Shown one piece after another: positions 31,038 through 42,425 of a stretch of 64,000 bases of DNA. This stretch comes from Takakia lepidozioides. Taxonomy: Eukaryota; Streptophyta; Takakiopsida; Takakiales; Takakiaceae. The notes beneath the pieces were generated by a model that saw only the letters and a program-made list of their open reading frames with translations, did not search any database and was not told the DNA's origin. The translations under genes and the position numbers were made by a program. Where the stretch lies: NCBI GenBank assembly GCA_030704615.1, contig CM060734.1, forward strand, positions 47,756,042 through 47,820,041. Direction: 5' to 3'. Within the stretch, counting starts at the first letter, position 1, and each line of letters starts with the position of its first letter.

Positions 31038-31389
31038 GTTTCTTCCTGATGTTTACAAGGTTATTGGGAGAGTCAGCTTGGTCTTAGCAGGCAGGGTTTC
31101 AATCTCTGGGAGGCATGGTCAACTGCAAACAGCAGTGGCAGCAGCACAATTGATAGAACAAAGCACTGCTAATCAAGGTAACTTCTTCAACGCATTTTCA
31201 GTCTGTTTTTCCATGGCTGTCATTGGGATTGCAGCCCTAGCAGCTGATTCTGTGTCTAAGTAGCATGGACAAGGTAGTCGAATAGACTCTTGCCAATGTG
31301 GATAGTGGGAGGGCAGAGGAGGTAGCTGACACTGTTATGGACTTGTGGGCCTGGTGTGACATACCTTACTAAGTAGGGGCCCAGGGATA
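31038..31389 (+). repeat. Repeat D: 3' half of the occupied unit, then a further unit
   Basis: 31038-31105 continues the interrupted D unit. From about 31110 the start of a new unit appears (GGTCAACTGCAAACAGCAG, CACAATTGATAGAAC). D units are therefore arranged head to tail. The last 150 bases, up to the transposase-like exon, are unassigned. Confidence 0.6.
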
Positions 31390-31390
31390 T

Positions 31391-32194
31391 GTGGCGTACT
31401 ACATGGGCAACAAAAGAAACGCCAGCCACGGAGGCATTGGAGTGGTCAGGCCAGGCGAGGGAAGTAGGATAGCAGCAGCGAAATGTGATGAAGAGCAAAG
31501 TAGAAAGGCTGAACAAGCGAAGCATAGGCGTGATTCAAGGGTTGCCAAAGCTGCAAGGGACGTTGAAGTGGTTGTTCATGAACGCGATATGGAGTGTTGT
31601 GAAGAGAGGGATGGCTATGGGAACGAACGAGCAGTGGGTAACTGCTTGAATAACATTGTGCATGTCATTGAAGATGAATTGACAGGTTTGGGTGGCGGAT
31701 TAGACTCAAAGAAAATTGTGATGGGGAAGGTTCTCTCTCACCCACAGCTTGCACCCTTTATGCCTTCTAACTTATTGCTTGATGCAAAAGAAGCTAGAGC
31801 AAACCAAATTGCCTTGCATAGTATTAGAGAATGGCAGAGCAAAGTAAAAGGGAGACAGAGAAAAGATATTGCTAGAGCCAAGAGCATTGTTTGTAGTGTG
31901 GCAACTTCCAGCCACACTGAGAATGTAAGATTGACTGCGAAGGTCCTTGGCATAGATCGCAAGTTGCTTTCAAAAGGTATGAATAGGCGAAGGCTTCTTG
32001 ATGAGGCTGGGCAACCGTTGTGGCAATTGGAGAGTAAGCGAGCTGATGCATTGACTAAAGAAGTGCAGACGCTAGTAACAGAGTGGTGGACAACAGAAAC
32101 CACGGTGTCACCAAACAAAAATGATATTATTCGACGTCGCAGGGGGCCAAAAGATTATGAGACACGTGCCACACACTATCTTCAAGAGTCTCAG
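31391..32194 (+). CDS. Transposase-like gene of unknown family, exon 1
   Basis: 268 codons to a GT donor in CAG|GTTTCT (32194/32195). The N-terminal half is basic and charged. A helix-rich middle has NVRLTAKVLGIDRKLLSKG, which looks like a helix-turn-helix. It ends TVSPNKNDIIRRRRGPKDYE and THYLQESQ. It continues in phase at 44727 (LDFYMRFQTAYP). Similar proteins with a short Cys-rich block after a conserved 'L(R/K)P(F/W)(W/Y)V' motif occur as dispersed repeat-borne genes in many eukaryotes, to my recollection. I infer a DNA-transposon protein rather than a cellular gene. The true start is uncertain. Confidence 0.55.
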
Positions 32195-32593
32195 GTTTCT
32201 CCTCTCTACACCTGTTGTTTTTCTGTGTTCAATTGCATGTCCATCTTCTCAGCAACCTACATAGATCCTGAATAGTTTGCTTTCAGCATGTTAGACTAAC
32301 CAGAATTCTCCTTCTTTAAGGATCTTACTTTTTTAGGAGGTAGTTTTCAGGATCAAGTATATATGTTGTTACAGTATATATATACTATGGCCTGGTTTGT
32401 ATAAGTGTTAGTTGCACTCACTAGGGCCACTACATCATAAAGCCCTTGTTCTGTAGGAGTTAGTGCAGTACTGCAGTATCATAATGATAGCTATCAGTAC
32501 CACTAGTAGAGTAAGTAACTGCGCAGGAATCAGTTTAGGGTGTAGAGTAAGTAACTGCTAAAGGCAAGAATCAGTACCACTAGTAGAGTAAGT
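32195..32593 (+). other. Intron of the transposase-like gene, left of element B, with minisatellite
   Basis: It contains (TA)n near 32360-32388 and, from about 32500, copies of a unit of about 40 bp (AGTAACTGCTAAAGGCA, CAGTACCACTAGTAGAG). The same array resumes at 44281 on the other side of element B, so B landed inside the array. The AAGT duplication is 32590-32593. Confidence 0.7.
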
Positions 32594-32784
32594 TGTCGTG
32601 CGCATACATATCGCTACACAACTACATCGCTGTCCAAAACCACACAACACATGTGCACACCACACACTAGTATACCACTAGTCTACCACTAGTCCAACCA
32701 CTAGTCCAACCACTAGGCTACAACTAGTCAGTCACTAGGCTGCCACTACGCTGCCCACTATGGCAGTCACTAGTCCACACAATA
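32594..32784 (-). repeat. B2 terminal repeat of element B (~190 bp)
   Basis: It shares its outer 45 bp (TGTCGTGCGCATACATATCG and onward) with element A but then has its own series of CCACTAGTC/CCAACCACTAG subrepeats. It is followed by A2 with about one extra base at the joint. Confidence 0.88.
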
Positions 32785-33109
32785 ATAAAGAAGAAGAATA
32801 CAAGCACAAGCTCATGCGAGCTCACAAAGCTGAAGCATAAACTCATGCATATATAACCTCATCACTCAAATACAAGTCAAGCCAAGTGCACCCCACGCCA
32901 TGGGGAATCCACACTACGGCGCCATAGCTAGGCGCGGTGAGGCTCAACTCGAGAAAGATGAGCCTCCCGCGCTTGCCGTGAAGATAACCACTCCAGGGCC
33001 TAAATCTGCCTTGACCCCTGGATTGACACTTGGGCCAATCCCAAATGTCAATATGTAAAAGCTAGCTATTTCCTAGCTAGTTTCACACTAGTGGTAAAAT
33101 AACTTGACA
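32785..33109 (-). repeat. A2 terminal repeat of element B (325 bp)
   Basis: Matches A1 at 43956-44280. It contains a TATA-like element in sense (plus-strand CATATATAAC at 32849-32858) about 65 bp from the repeat end, and hairpins at the places where element A has them, though with other bases (for example TTGACACTTGGG/CCCAAATGTCAA near 33032-33060). Confidence 0.88.
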
Positions 33110-33111
33110 GC

Positions 33112-33298
33112 TGTCGTGCATACATATCGCTACACAACTACATCGCTGTCCAAAACCACACAACAATGTGCACACCACACACTAGTATACCACTAGTCTA
33201 CCACTAGTCCAACCACTAGTCCAACCACTAGGCTACAACTAGTCAGTCACTAGGCTGCCACTACGCTGCCCACTATGGCAGTCACTAGTCCACACAAT
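33112..33298 (-). repeat. B1 internal repeat of element B, preceded by polypurine tract
   Basis: Nearly identical to B2, with a 2-base and a 1-base indel. In sense it directly follows AGGGGGGCG (33299-33307), and it meets A2 through GC in the palindrome GACAGCTGTC (33106-33115). Confidence 0.88.
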
Positions 33299-33554
33299 CG
33301 CCCCCCTAGCTGGTGCTTAGGTCCCTCTAAGTCCAGGTAGCCACAAGATGTGATAGTGACCATAGCCTCACTAAGTCCTCCACCACTATCCCTACTACAC
33401 TCAAACTCGATAGATCAAGAGGCGGGTGCAAGAGTTGCCCCATCGTTAGTCGCCGTCTTGCAACCTGTGAACTTGAGCTTGGGATCTCATGTATTGACTC
33501 ATATGAGCTTGGCCTCCATGTCTTGTTAGCTGCCTCCAGTCATGTCCACTGCCA

Positions 33555-36500
33555 CTATCCCAAGCAGTGTGGACACAACCAATCTCCGTCAGGAACCTTC
33601 TCAAGGGGTGGTGTCAAGCATCCCATATGCCAACCCCTTGAGCACCGATCACACACCAGCATGGTGGCTGCCCCTTTGGCAGACCCACAGAGCATGCACC
33701 TCAAACCTGCAGGTACCACTGCCAAGTTTGGGTCAACTCTGCCATCGACATTGGGAAGGTGACATGGCGCACAATTACGCACATGGTCTTTCCAAGTCAT
33801 GCCATCCCGACCCTCTAAGATCAGGACCCCTGAGGGCAACACCTCTCGAACCCTCAGAATAACACGCCCTGCAGTAACATCTAGAGTCGTAGGAGCAGTC
33901 TGCTGCAAATAAACATAGTCACCAGGGCTAAACCTCCGAACCCCAGGACGATATCCTCCACCATGTATAGTGGCATACCTCAACGTATCACGGTGCTGTG
34001 CAATGGCAAGGTTCTCAAAAGCCATGGGCATGACTTTCTTGAACAACTCTGCACGCTGATCACATGCACGTACCCACATGTCCGGATCGTCAAGGTTAAG
34101 GACTTGAGCAGTGTCCCTACGAATGGCTGCAGGCAAATCCGGCTCTCGGCCAAAGAGAAGGAAATATGGTGAGAAGGAGGCAAGTGATGCTTGTTTGCTG
34201 AACCTGTAGCCCATGGCTAACTAAGGAACCTGAAGATCCCAATCTCCTAGGTGTCCCTTCTGCAAGCCATACTTGCGCAAACCCCTCTTCACCGTCTGAA
34301 CAACTCTCTCTGCTAAGCCATCGGCCTCAGGATGATCCCGAGAAGTGGTGCGGTGGTCTATCAAGGCTTATCACACAAAGCCTGAAACTCCCCCAAGAAC
34401 TCTCTCCCTTGGTCCGTGAGTACCTCAGCTGGAGCACCAAATCGGCTAAGCACACGATCCAAGAATGCATACGCAGCCCCCTCACTAGCCTTGTCAGGCA
34501 ATGGAACCAACTCAATCCACTTGGAGAAGTGCTCCACCATCACCAACACATATCTGTTGTGGCGCATAGTCAGTGGCAACGGTCCTGTGAAGTCAAGACT
34601 CCACCTGTAGCCTAATCCCATGATTGGTAAAGGATGCAACTGTGGTGTAGGGCGTTGAATGAAGCACGCACCCTGTCACACACCATGCACCTAGCCACAA
34701 ACTGTGCACCTCTGTATGCATACCACGCCACCAATACTGCCCCTGCAGTAAACTGTGAGTGCGTCGCACTCCAAAATGCCCCAACTCCTCATGGGCATGC
34801 CGCACTAACCGTGCACGCTGTGTGGGGTGAGGCACAATCCTCACCCGACCATCCTCCCACACTCGAAGTAGGTGTATCCCCTCCACTTGAACCTCTTGGC
34901 TCGTTGCAGGATCCGATCCCTCTCCCTGGCAGTCACAATGGCTGCCGTGTCTCCCGTGCGGAGGTAGTCCAACACAGCCGAATCCTCATGTATATCTCTG
35001 GCACCACCTAGCTCATCACTAGCCTCAGGGTCCTCAGACACTCCGTCTACAGTCATCCCTGTTGTAGGTCCAATCTGACCTCCCGATGCCAAGATACACA
35101 AAAATGCAGATGCGTGCCATCCCGGCACCATCTCCTCGTCCGTCTCACCATGCCACCGAGCTCCAGTGTCATCCTGCTGGCTCATGCATGGATTGCGACT
35201 CAATCCATCCGCATCCCGATTGACCAAACCCGGTCGATGCACAACCTGAAAGTCATACTCCTGGAGTATAAGTGCCCACCGTGCAAGCTTCCCCGTAAGC
35301 TTGTCTGACTCCATCAACCACTTGAGTGGCTGGTGATCCGTGACAAGGGTGAAAAGATTGCCGTATAGATAGCACCTGAAGTGTGCCACGGCCCACACTG
35401 CAGCTAAGCACTCTCCCTCATATGAGCTGTACTTAGCCTCTGCAGCGTTGTTCGAGCGGCTAGCGTAAGCCACTACGAACTCTTTCCCTCATCATCCACC
35501 TGTGTGAGCACCGCTCCAAGCCCCAGCATGCTCCAATCCGTATGCAGCTGAAAGGGACGCCCCCTGATAGGTCGTCTCAAGATAGGCGCCGAGGTCAACC
35601 TCGCCTTGAGCTCTTGAAAAGCTCGTTCTTGCTCATCTTCCCACTGCCACTCCTGGTCCACCTTGGTCAGCTTGGTTAGAGCCTTTGCAATGGTACTAAA
35701 TCCCTTGACAAACCGTCTATAATAGTTTGCCAACCCCATGAAAGCTCGAACTCGGCTCACATCCGTGGGGCGTGGAATTTGTGCAATGGCCTCTACCTTA
35801 GTCTGCTGTACCCCCAATCCTCCAGGATATATCATGTGACCCAGATACTCAATCTGGTTGTGGAAAAACTTGCACTTCCCCGGATGCAACTTCAATCCGT
35901 GCGCTCTCAAGCGCTCCAATACCACCTGAAGGTGTCTCTCATGCTCCTCCATCGTAACACTAAAGATGATGATGTCATCTATGTAGCACCGAGCAAAGTC
36001 CACCCCTGCTAGAATCCTATCCATGACTCTCTGAAACTCTGCAGGAGCATTCTTAAGCCCAAATGGTAAGAACCGCCACTGATATAGGCAATCCTTGCCG
36101 TGCTCATTGATCCCCCAGAATGCCGTCTTCTGCTTGTCCGCCTCCTTGATTGGCAACTGGTGATATCCGGATCGTAAATCCAAAGTGCTAAAGGCCTTAG
36201 CATGCCCGATGGCATCAAAGATCTCCTCTGGTGTTGGCATGGCATACTTATCGGACTTGGTCTGACGATTTACAGGCCGGTAATCACCGCACATACGTCT
36301 CTCCGTCCAATTGCCATAGACATCCTTCTTGGCTGGCATCACTGTGGCTGAAGCATACTCTCCACCAGAGAGCTCCACCAAACCTGCCTCCCAGAGATCT
36401 TGAGTCCTCATCTGAATCAAAGACCTCTCCATGTCACTGTATCTATAGGGTCTCCGAAAGATTGGCGTGTCAGTGGCCAACTCAATACGGATCTCTTGAC

Positions 36501-36684
36501 CCTTCAGTGCTCCCAAGTCCTTCAAACTGAAGGCAAAGCAATTCCTGTAAGCCCTCAGGAACCGCCGTATACGTCGTCTCTCTCCTCCGGTGACAATGGG
36601 TCCAATGTCAGGCTCCCAATTGTCCTCCGTAACTACAACCTTAAGTCCAGTGGGCTTAGAGGTAGAGGACGCGTCCCGTGGTTG
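33555..36684 (-). pseudogene. Element B pol, multiply frameshifted
   Basis: The RT (36525-35473) is intact, including FGLKNAPAEFQ and YIDD. RNase H follows after a 1-base deletion at about 35482 (35473-34841). The integrase is broken by further small deletions at about 34884, 34700 and 34365, and by a stop near 34220. The last frame (34214-33555) carries the integrase C-terminal part and a complete PHD finger (CMLCG, CDRC, WHMGC, CPHC). Element A supplies the undamaged reference for each break. It is not expected to be active. Confidence 0.9.
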
Positions 36685-36687
36685 CTA
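36679..36687 (-). promoter_or_regulatory. Leaky stop signal UAG CAA CCA in element B
   Basis: Identical nine bases and the same in-frame Gag-MTase/pol arrangement as at 15791-15799 in element A. The surrounding 30 bases are conserved too. Confidence 0.75.
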
Positions 36688-39600
36688 TGCTGCAACCTCT
36701 TGAGCAGTACTCCCTACCTGCTCAGTCAATGACAAGGCATCATCCTGCCCCATCATCTCATCCTTGAGGACCTCCTCAACTCGAGAAGAATCCCCAACCT
36801 CATCCATCACAGCCGCCTTGGCTGCCAACTCCCTCTGAACCTCGAGCACCTCCCACGTGTGCCATGGATGCATGCACCCCGTGGTCCTCATATGCTCGCC
36901 CCCACTCACTGCCTGTACCGTCTCGGTAGGCAGAGAGACCATTGAGGGAAGTGTATTCCGCACTCTGCGTTGCTCAGCTAGAGCCAAGCTGATAATCCAG
37001 GTCAAGCAATTGAGATCCATTGCTTGCCCCAACACTTGACGACGTGATGCCTCAGAAAGAGACGACACCGCCGTGGTACCAGTGGTAAAACCCATTGCCC
37101 GCTCATGCTCGTCAGCATTAGGCTCCACTAACTGCTGCAACTGAGCATCCCACAGGAGGCCAGGTCCACTATCCCGGAAAGCATGCGATCCTGGGAAGCT
37201 GAGCAGTGTAGGTAATGCTGCTCGTGGTTGACCCACCTTGTTGACCACTGCCAAAGGCGAACGGTCATCGTGTCTCACACGTTGAGACTGCCTCCCTGTG
37301 TCCAGAATGTTATCCACTGTGAGATGTGCTGGCCGCTGCACCCCATCAAATGCACGCTTGAGCAGTGCGGGTGGCATCATGTTAGTCCACCATAGCCGTG
37401 GACGATGAGCCCGTGACCCCACTGTAGCTGCATCCAGCAACACTGCTGACCCAAGCCACGACCGGACTTGATGCACACTGGCCATCACCCTGGCCCGAGA
37501 ATTGCCCATCAATGGCACATTCTCCAAGATGTATGCTGGAGATACAGCTTGATGAAGCTGCAAGTGGCGCAAAACCCGCACCATCTCCCAAAACAGACCC
37601 GACCTCGAGTCTCGCAATCCATTGCCATGCCCGGCTGATGAATGCCCTTGGCAGGGCCAACCTGCCACTACCAGATCAATGGAGCCAACCCGCTCCAAAT
37701 CCTGCGCCCCCAGCAACGAAATGTCTGCTGGCAAGGCCTGCTGATATCCACGAATTGCAGACACCGACAACAACTCAGGGTACCGCTGCACCAACTGAGC
37801 AACATGGCGAAGTGAAACGCGTCGTGCAGTCTCATCCCTCTCCACATACAGGTAACGCCGAACTCGTACACCTGCCTGTAACACAGCAGCCAATCCGGTG
37901 CTGATCCCGCCAAACAAGTCCAGAAGACAAATGCCTTCATCCGGAGACTGCCACACAATAGGTGTGGTGTCCAATGGAGACAATTGAGGTGGTCCTGGTG
38001 CAATCTCCACACTCTCCTCCTCTCCTGACGGTACAAAAGCCTCCACCCAGGCTTGTTGCACCCGTCGATCAGCATCCCGCTGCAAATCCTTGCTCGTGCC
38101 CCACAATGGAGTCTGAGCAACCATGGTAGGCAACTCCGCCATACCATACATGTCATCCTGCTCTCCCGGAGGTGGTACATCCTCTGAATGAGCATTGCCC
38201 TCAAGCAACTCTCTAGGCCAACTCACTGCCGCTGTGAATGCTGCTAGTGTCGGCATCTTGCCTCGCTGGGCAACCGCAACTCCTCCTATGAACGTCACAG
38301 GGAGCTGCGCACGCCGGCCCTCCCCTGACTGCCATGCAGGCCTATAGGAAGCTGACTCCTCCCAAAAATCCAGGGTGAAGCCCATGGGGTACAACACTGC
38401 CCCACCAACCAGGACATCGTATGAGACTGCGTCTGTCACAATGGCCTTGGCTCGCATCACTGAGCCATCTGTAGGGTGATCCGGCCGTAGTCTGATAGCC
38501 AACTCATGCCGTGTCATGCCCCGAGCCTGCTCCGATCCTCCGAGAGACGTCTGTATCTGGAAAGGACAAGGCTCCATATCCGCCTCCGTGAGGCCCAAGC
38601 CTGCAATAGCAGCTCTGCCCAGCATCAGTGGCTGAGCTCCCGAGTCCAACAAGACTCACAGTGGCCGGTACCTCTTGCCTGCCGGTCCACTCAAACAGAA
38701 AATGCCATCCTGGTTGTCTAACATGACAACTCCAGGTGTCACCATGGCGCGCTCAATGGCTAGCCTAGCTGGCAGCTCCATCAACCTGGCAGCTGCAGCT
38801 TGCCATGGCGCCGCCGTGGCAGTCTTGACCCTCAAATCCGAGGATCCCTCCGGCACTACACCTCCCACTATCTCCGCAGAAGATGAAGTAACCTCCCCAC
38901 TCTCACAGAGTGTAGCTGCCAGCCTGAACACCTCAGCTGGTCTTACCCCCGGCGTCGCAATCATGGTAGCCAAGAACAATGGAGCCTGGCACACAGATGT
39001 GGCCACTCTTAGCAGCACACTAGCTGCCGTAGCCTTGGCAACACTAGGTAGTGGTGCTACCCGTGTAGCTCTCCCCAATGGCATAGTGACCTCCGCCTCG
39101 GTAACAGTCGGGCGAGAACTAGGTGCCATGGATGGCGTCGACACTGTCTCCGCCAATGTGAATGACTGAGGAAGCCTAGCCTGACGGCTTGCCTCCCCAC
39201 GCTGTGGATCCAACTCCACCTCTGCACCTCGTGGCTCAGGAACTCGTGCTGCTCCTCGAGTCACGGCTGCAGCAGACTCCACCTGCACTAGTGGTAGTGC
39301 TGCTCCACACATGAATCCCATGCCTCCCATATCTCCTCCCTCAGGAGCAGGAGGTGGACCATCCGGCCTTAGAGCCGGTACCACCTGAGCTGTAGCCATG
39401 GCAGCGAGCCTCTGCTCTAGCTGCTGAAGCCGGTTGGCCATGCCTTGGTCAACACCCTGACCTCCGCGTCCTTGGCCACGTTGAGCTTGCCCTTGGCCTG
39501 CACCTCGTGGCTGGCCACCTCGTCCCCTCTGGGCTGCTCCACCTCGCCCCCGGCCACCATTGTTCCCTTGGAACTGGCCTGGGCGCAACTCAGGATGCAA

Positions 39601-40857
39601 ACCATAACACTGAGCCTCTCCATGCCCGTGTTTGCCACAATGCCCACACTGTAACTGTGCAGGCTGTGCATGTGCCGGCCCTTTGCCTCCCTCTGGACAA
39701 TCCTTCTTGACATGGGGTCCTCCACATGTCCAGCACACCACATCCGCCCGTTGTTGGCCAGCAAATGAAGGGAGAGACCCCTGCATCTGAGGTCCTCTCT
39801 GCCCTTCCCTGAGCTTCACCTGAGCCCCCTTGTTGCCTTGAGCACGTTGAGGTGGTGGTTGGCTAGGAGCACCACTACCCCGTGGTGTCTCCTTAGCAAA
39901 TCCCACCATGACCACTCGTTCCTCCACCATGTTGAGCTCTATCCGCTCTGCCAGCAAAAACACATTTGCTAAGGTGGGTTGGGCCGCTTGTAGGAGAGTT
40001 GCATCCCGCACCCTTCTCCTCAGCTCCTTGTCCAATATCCCATACCAGAATTGGACTGCCTGAGCTTCCGTAACCCCTTGGGTTACATTTATCAAGCGCC
40101 TCATGCGAGTGAAAGCCTCCCTCAAGCTCTCGGTCGGCTTCCGTTGGAACTCTTGCAAGCTCCGCAACTTCTCTGTCCTCACCCCTTGGTAGTTCCCTCT
40201 CAACTCTTCAAAGAACTCCACAACAGGGTTGAAGGCAGGCACGGATGCTAGTGCTGGTGCGGTAGTGGCTTGGGTGGACGTCGTAGCTACTGTACCACCA
40301 GTCCCACTGCTGCTTGCTGAAGCTGCCGGTGCAGCGGCAGGTGTAGCCACTGCCCTCGTGGCTCTAGTGCCCCTAGTGATGGAGACATAGTCGGGTGACC
40401 AGTACATCCTCCACTCCTCGATCTCAACCTCATGCCCCCGCCTGAACTCATGGTAATCATCCATAGGCGGCCCCTCAAGGTGCTGAAACAGCCCCTTCCA
40501 TGCCATGAAAGGCGTAAATAGTTGTGGATTGCGCATTTGCTGCAAATCACACCAACTATCAAACTCTTGGATAAAATCATCCAACTCGATGGTGCCCACC
40601 GCCCCAGAGTATCTTCGTGGCCCCTTGGTAGCTCCATACATCTCCTCCATTGTGTCCCACAACAATGGCAAAGAAACAACTTGCACCGCCGGTATGAGTC
40701 CTCCCGATTCACAATCCGAATCAGAACCTTCCGTAGAAGACACAGGAGGTGAAGGTGGCCTAAACCGCACACCTCGTCTCGTGTACCCACTAGTATCGCT
40801 AGTGCTCGAACCGGCACTGTCCCCAGCAACTAGTGGCACCTCCGTGTTGACACTCAA
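36685..40857 (-). pseudogene. Element B Gag-protease-methyltransferase frame with one premature stop
   Basis: It has the same 1391-codon length as in element A. A single TGA at 38653-38655, just before the protease DSGA, replaces the CGG of element A. Gag, both zinc knuckles (CWTCGGPHVKKDC and CGHCGKHGHGEAQC) and the RG-rich segment lie in 40857-38656. Protease and methyltransferase lie in 38652-36685. The two base changes that make CGG into TGA are both transitions expected from deamination of methylated cytosine on one or the other strand. Without that stop the frame would be complete. Confidence 0.9.
36965..37935 (-). other. Cytosine-C5 DNA methyltransferase domain in element B
   Basis: All motifs of the element A enzyme are kept: LDLFGGISTG, YVERDE, AGWPCQGHSSAGHG, ILENVPLMG, GSRAHRPRLWW. 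The domain frame is uninterrupted although pol in the same copy is badly damaged. Amino acid changes relative to A are scattered and conservative. Confidence 0.9.
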
Positions 40858-41500
40858 CCGGTCACGAACATGTCCCTAACCCCCTCTTCACAAGGTAACC
40901 GGGTAGAGAACCTGTTGCGGCTTATGGTTTGGAATACTAAGTTCCTAACATAGCCTACACCTGTACCTGCATCCACCGCAAGCACTCCTATGGTTGGCTG
41001 GTCATCACCTCCAACCTCACCACAGGAGAAACAATGATGGTCTGGCTGGTCATCACCCCAGCCTCACCATCGACAGCATGCTCTAGGACTGGCCGGTGAT
41101 CAAATCCGGACCAATCACCTATAAAAACAAGCGCCCACACAAAACTAGCATGGCGCACAGTCAAGCATGCAGGTATGGAGGGGATCCAAACACAAGAAAT
41201 CAGATCGACAACTCCCCCACACCAAAAACAACTCCACGGTGTTGCTCCTGCAAGGACACCCCAGCCCAAACCCGGACTGACTCTTGCCTCCACCTACGGA
41301 AAGGTCTTGGCCTAATGAGAGGGTGGAAACTACAAGGAAGAGAAGCTAAAGCAATGCCTAACCCCAGCATGCTCTCATCCCAACACTCTGCCTCTCCTCT
41401 CTACCCTCACTTGCATGACCATGGGAATATCATGAAGATACTCCTCAAACCGCCCTCCACGAGCTTCAAAATTCGGCCTTCCAGACCATAGGCCAGTCCT
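40858..41500 (-). other. Element B leader proximal to Gag
   Basis: The part up to about 41340 matches 20050-20430 of element A (GGTTGGCTGGTCATCA repeats, GGATCCAAACACAAGAAATC). There is no coding frame of note. Confidence 0.6.
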
Positions 41501-41514
41501 TAGGCAGTCCACCA

Positions 41515-42425
41515 GTGCCTCCACGAGTCAGCACAGGCCATCCACAGGTCAACACGGGCCACCACAGACCAGCACAGGCCCACACACCTCACTGGTCACA
41601 GCCGTCACAGTCCCACAGGCCACTGGGCACGGCCTGTCACAGCCCCTCACAGCTCGTCACAGCCTCAAAGGCCTCAGGCACAGCCTGTCACAGCCCCTCA
41701 CAGCCCGTCACAGCCCCAAAGGCCTCAGGCGCGGCCTGTCACAGCCCCTCACAGCCCGTCACAGCCGCAAAGGCCTCAGGCACGGCCTGTCACAGCCCCT
41801 CACAGCCCATCACAGCCCCAAAGGCCATGGGCACAGCCTGTCACAGCCCGTCACAGCCCCACAGGCCTCAGGGCACAGCCTGTCCCAGCCCCGCACAGCC
41901 CGTCACAGCCCCAAAGGCCACTGGGCACAGCCTGTCACAGCCTAACACAGCCCGTCACAGCCCCACAGGGCACAGGGCACAGCCTGTCACAGCCCATCAC
42001 AGCCTGTCACAGCTTGCCACAGCCTGTCACAGCCCGTCACAGCCCGTCACAGCCGCAAAGGCCTCAGGCACGGCCTGTCACAGCCCCTCACAGCCCATCA
42101 CAGCCCCAAAGGCCATGGGCACAGCCTGTCACAGCCCGTCACAGCCCCACAGGCCTCAGGGCACAGCCTGTCACAGCCCCGCACAGCCCGTCACAGCCCC
42201 AAGGCCACTGGGCACAGCCTGTCATAGCCTGACACAGCCCGTCACAGCCCCACAGGGCACAGGGCACAGCCTATCACAGCCCATCACAGCCTCAAAGGCC
42301 TCAGGCACGGCCTGTCACAGCCCCTCACAGCCCATCACAGCCCCAAAGGCCATGGGCACAGCCTGTCACAGCCCGTCACAGCCCCACAGGCCTCAGGGCA
42401 CAGCCTGTCACAGCCCCGCACATGG
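41515..42425. repeat. GC-rich minisatellite in element B leader
   Basis: About 0.9 kb built from TCACAGCCC-type decamers, arranged in higher-order units that contain CCAAAGGCCTCAGGCAC or CCAAAGGCCATGGGCAC. Large blocks of about 200-230 bp are themselves repeated (compare 41760-41990, 42045-42280 and 42300-42420). The plus-strand frame is open by virtue of the repeat and is not a gene. Confidence 0.85.

Noticed and set aside
31738-32118. 126-codon minus-strand frame
   Set aside because: Antisense shadow of the transposase-like exon 1.
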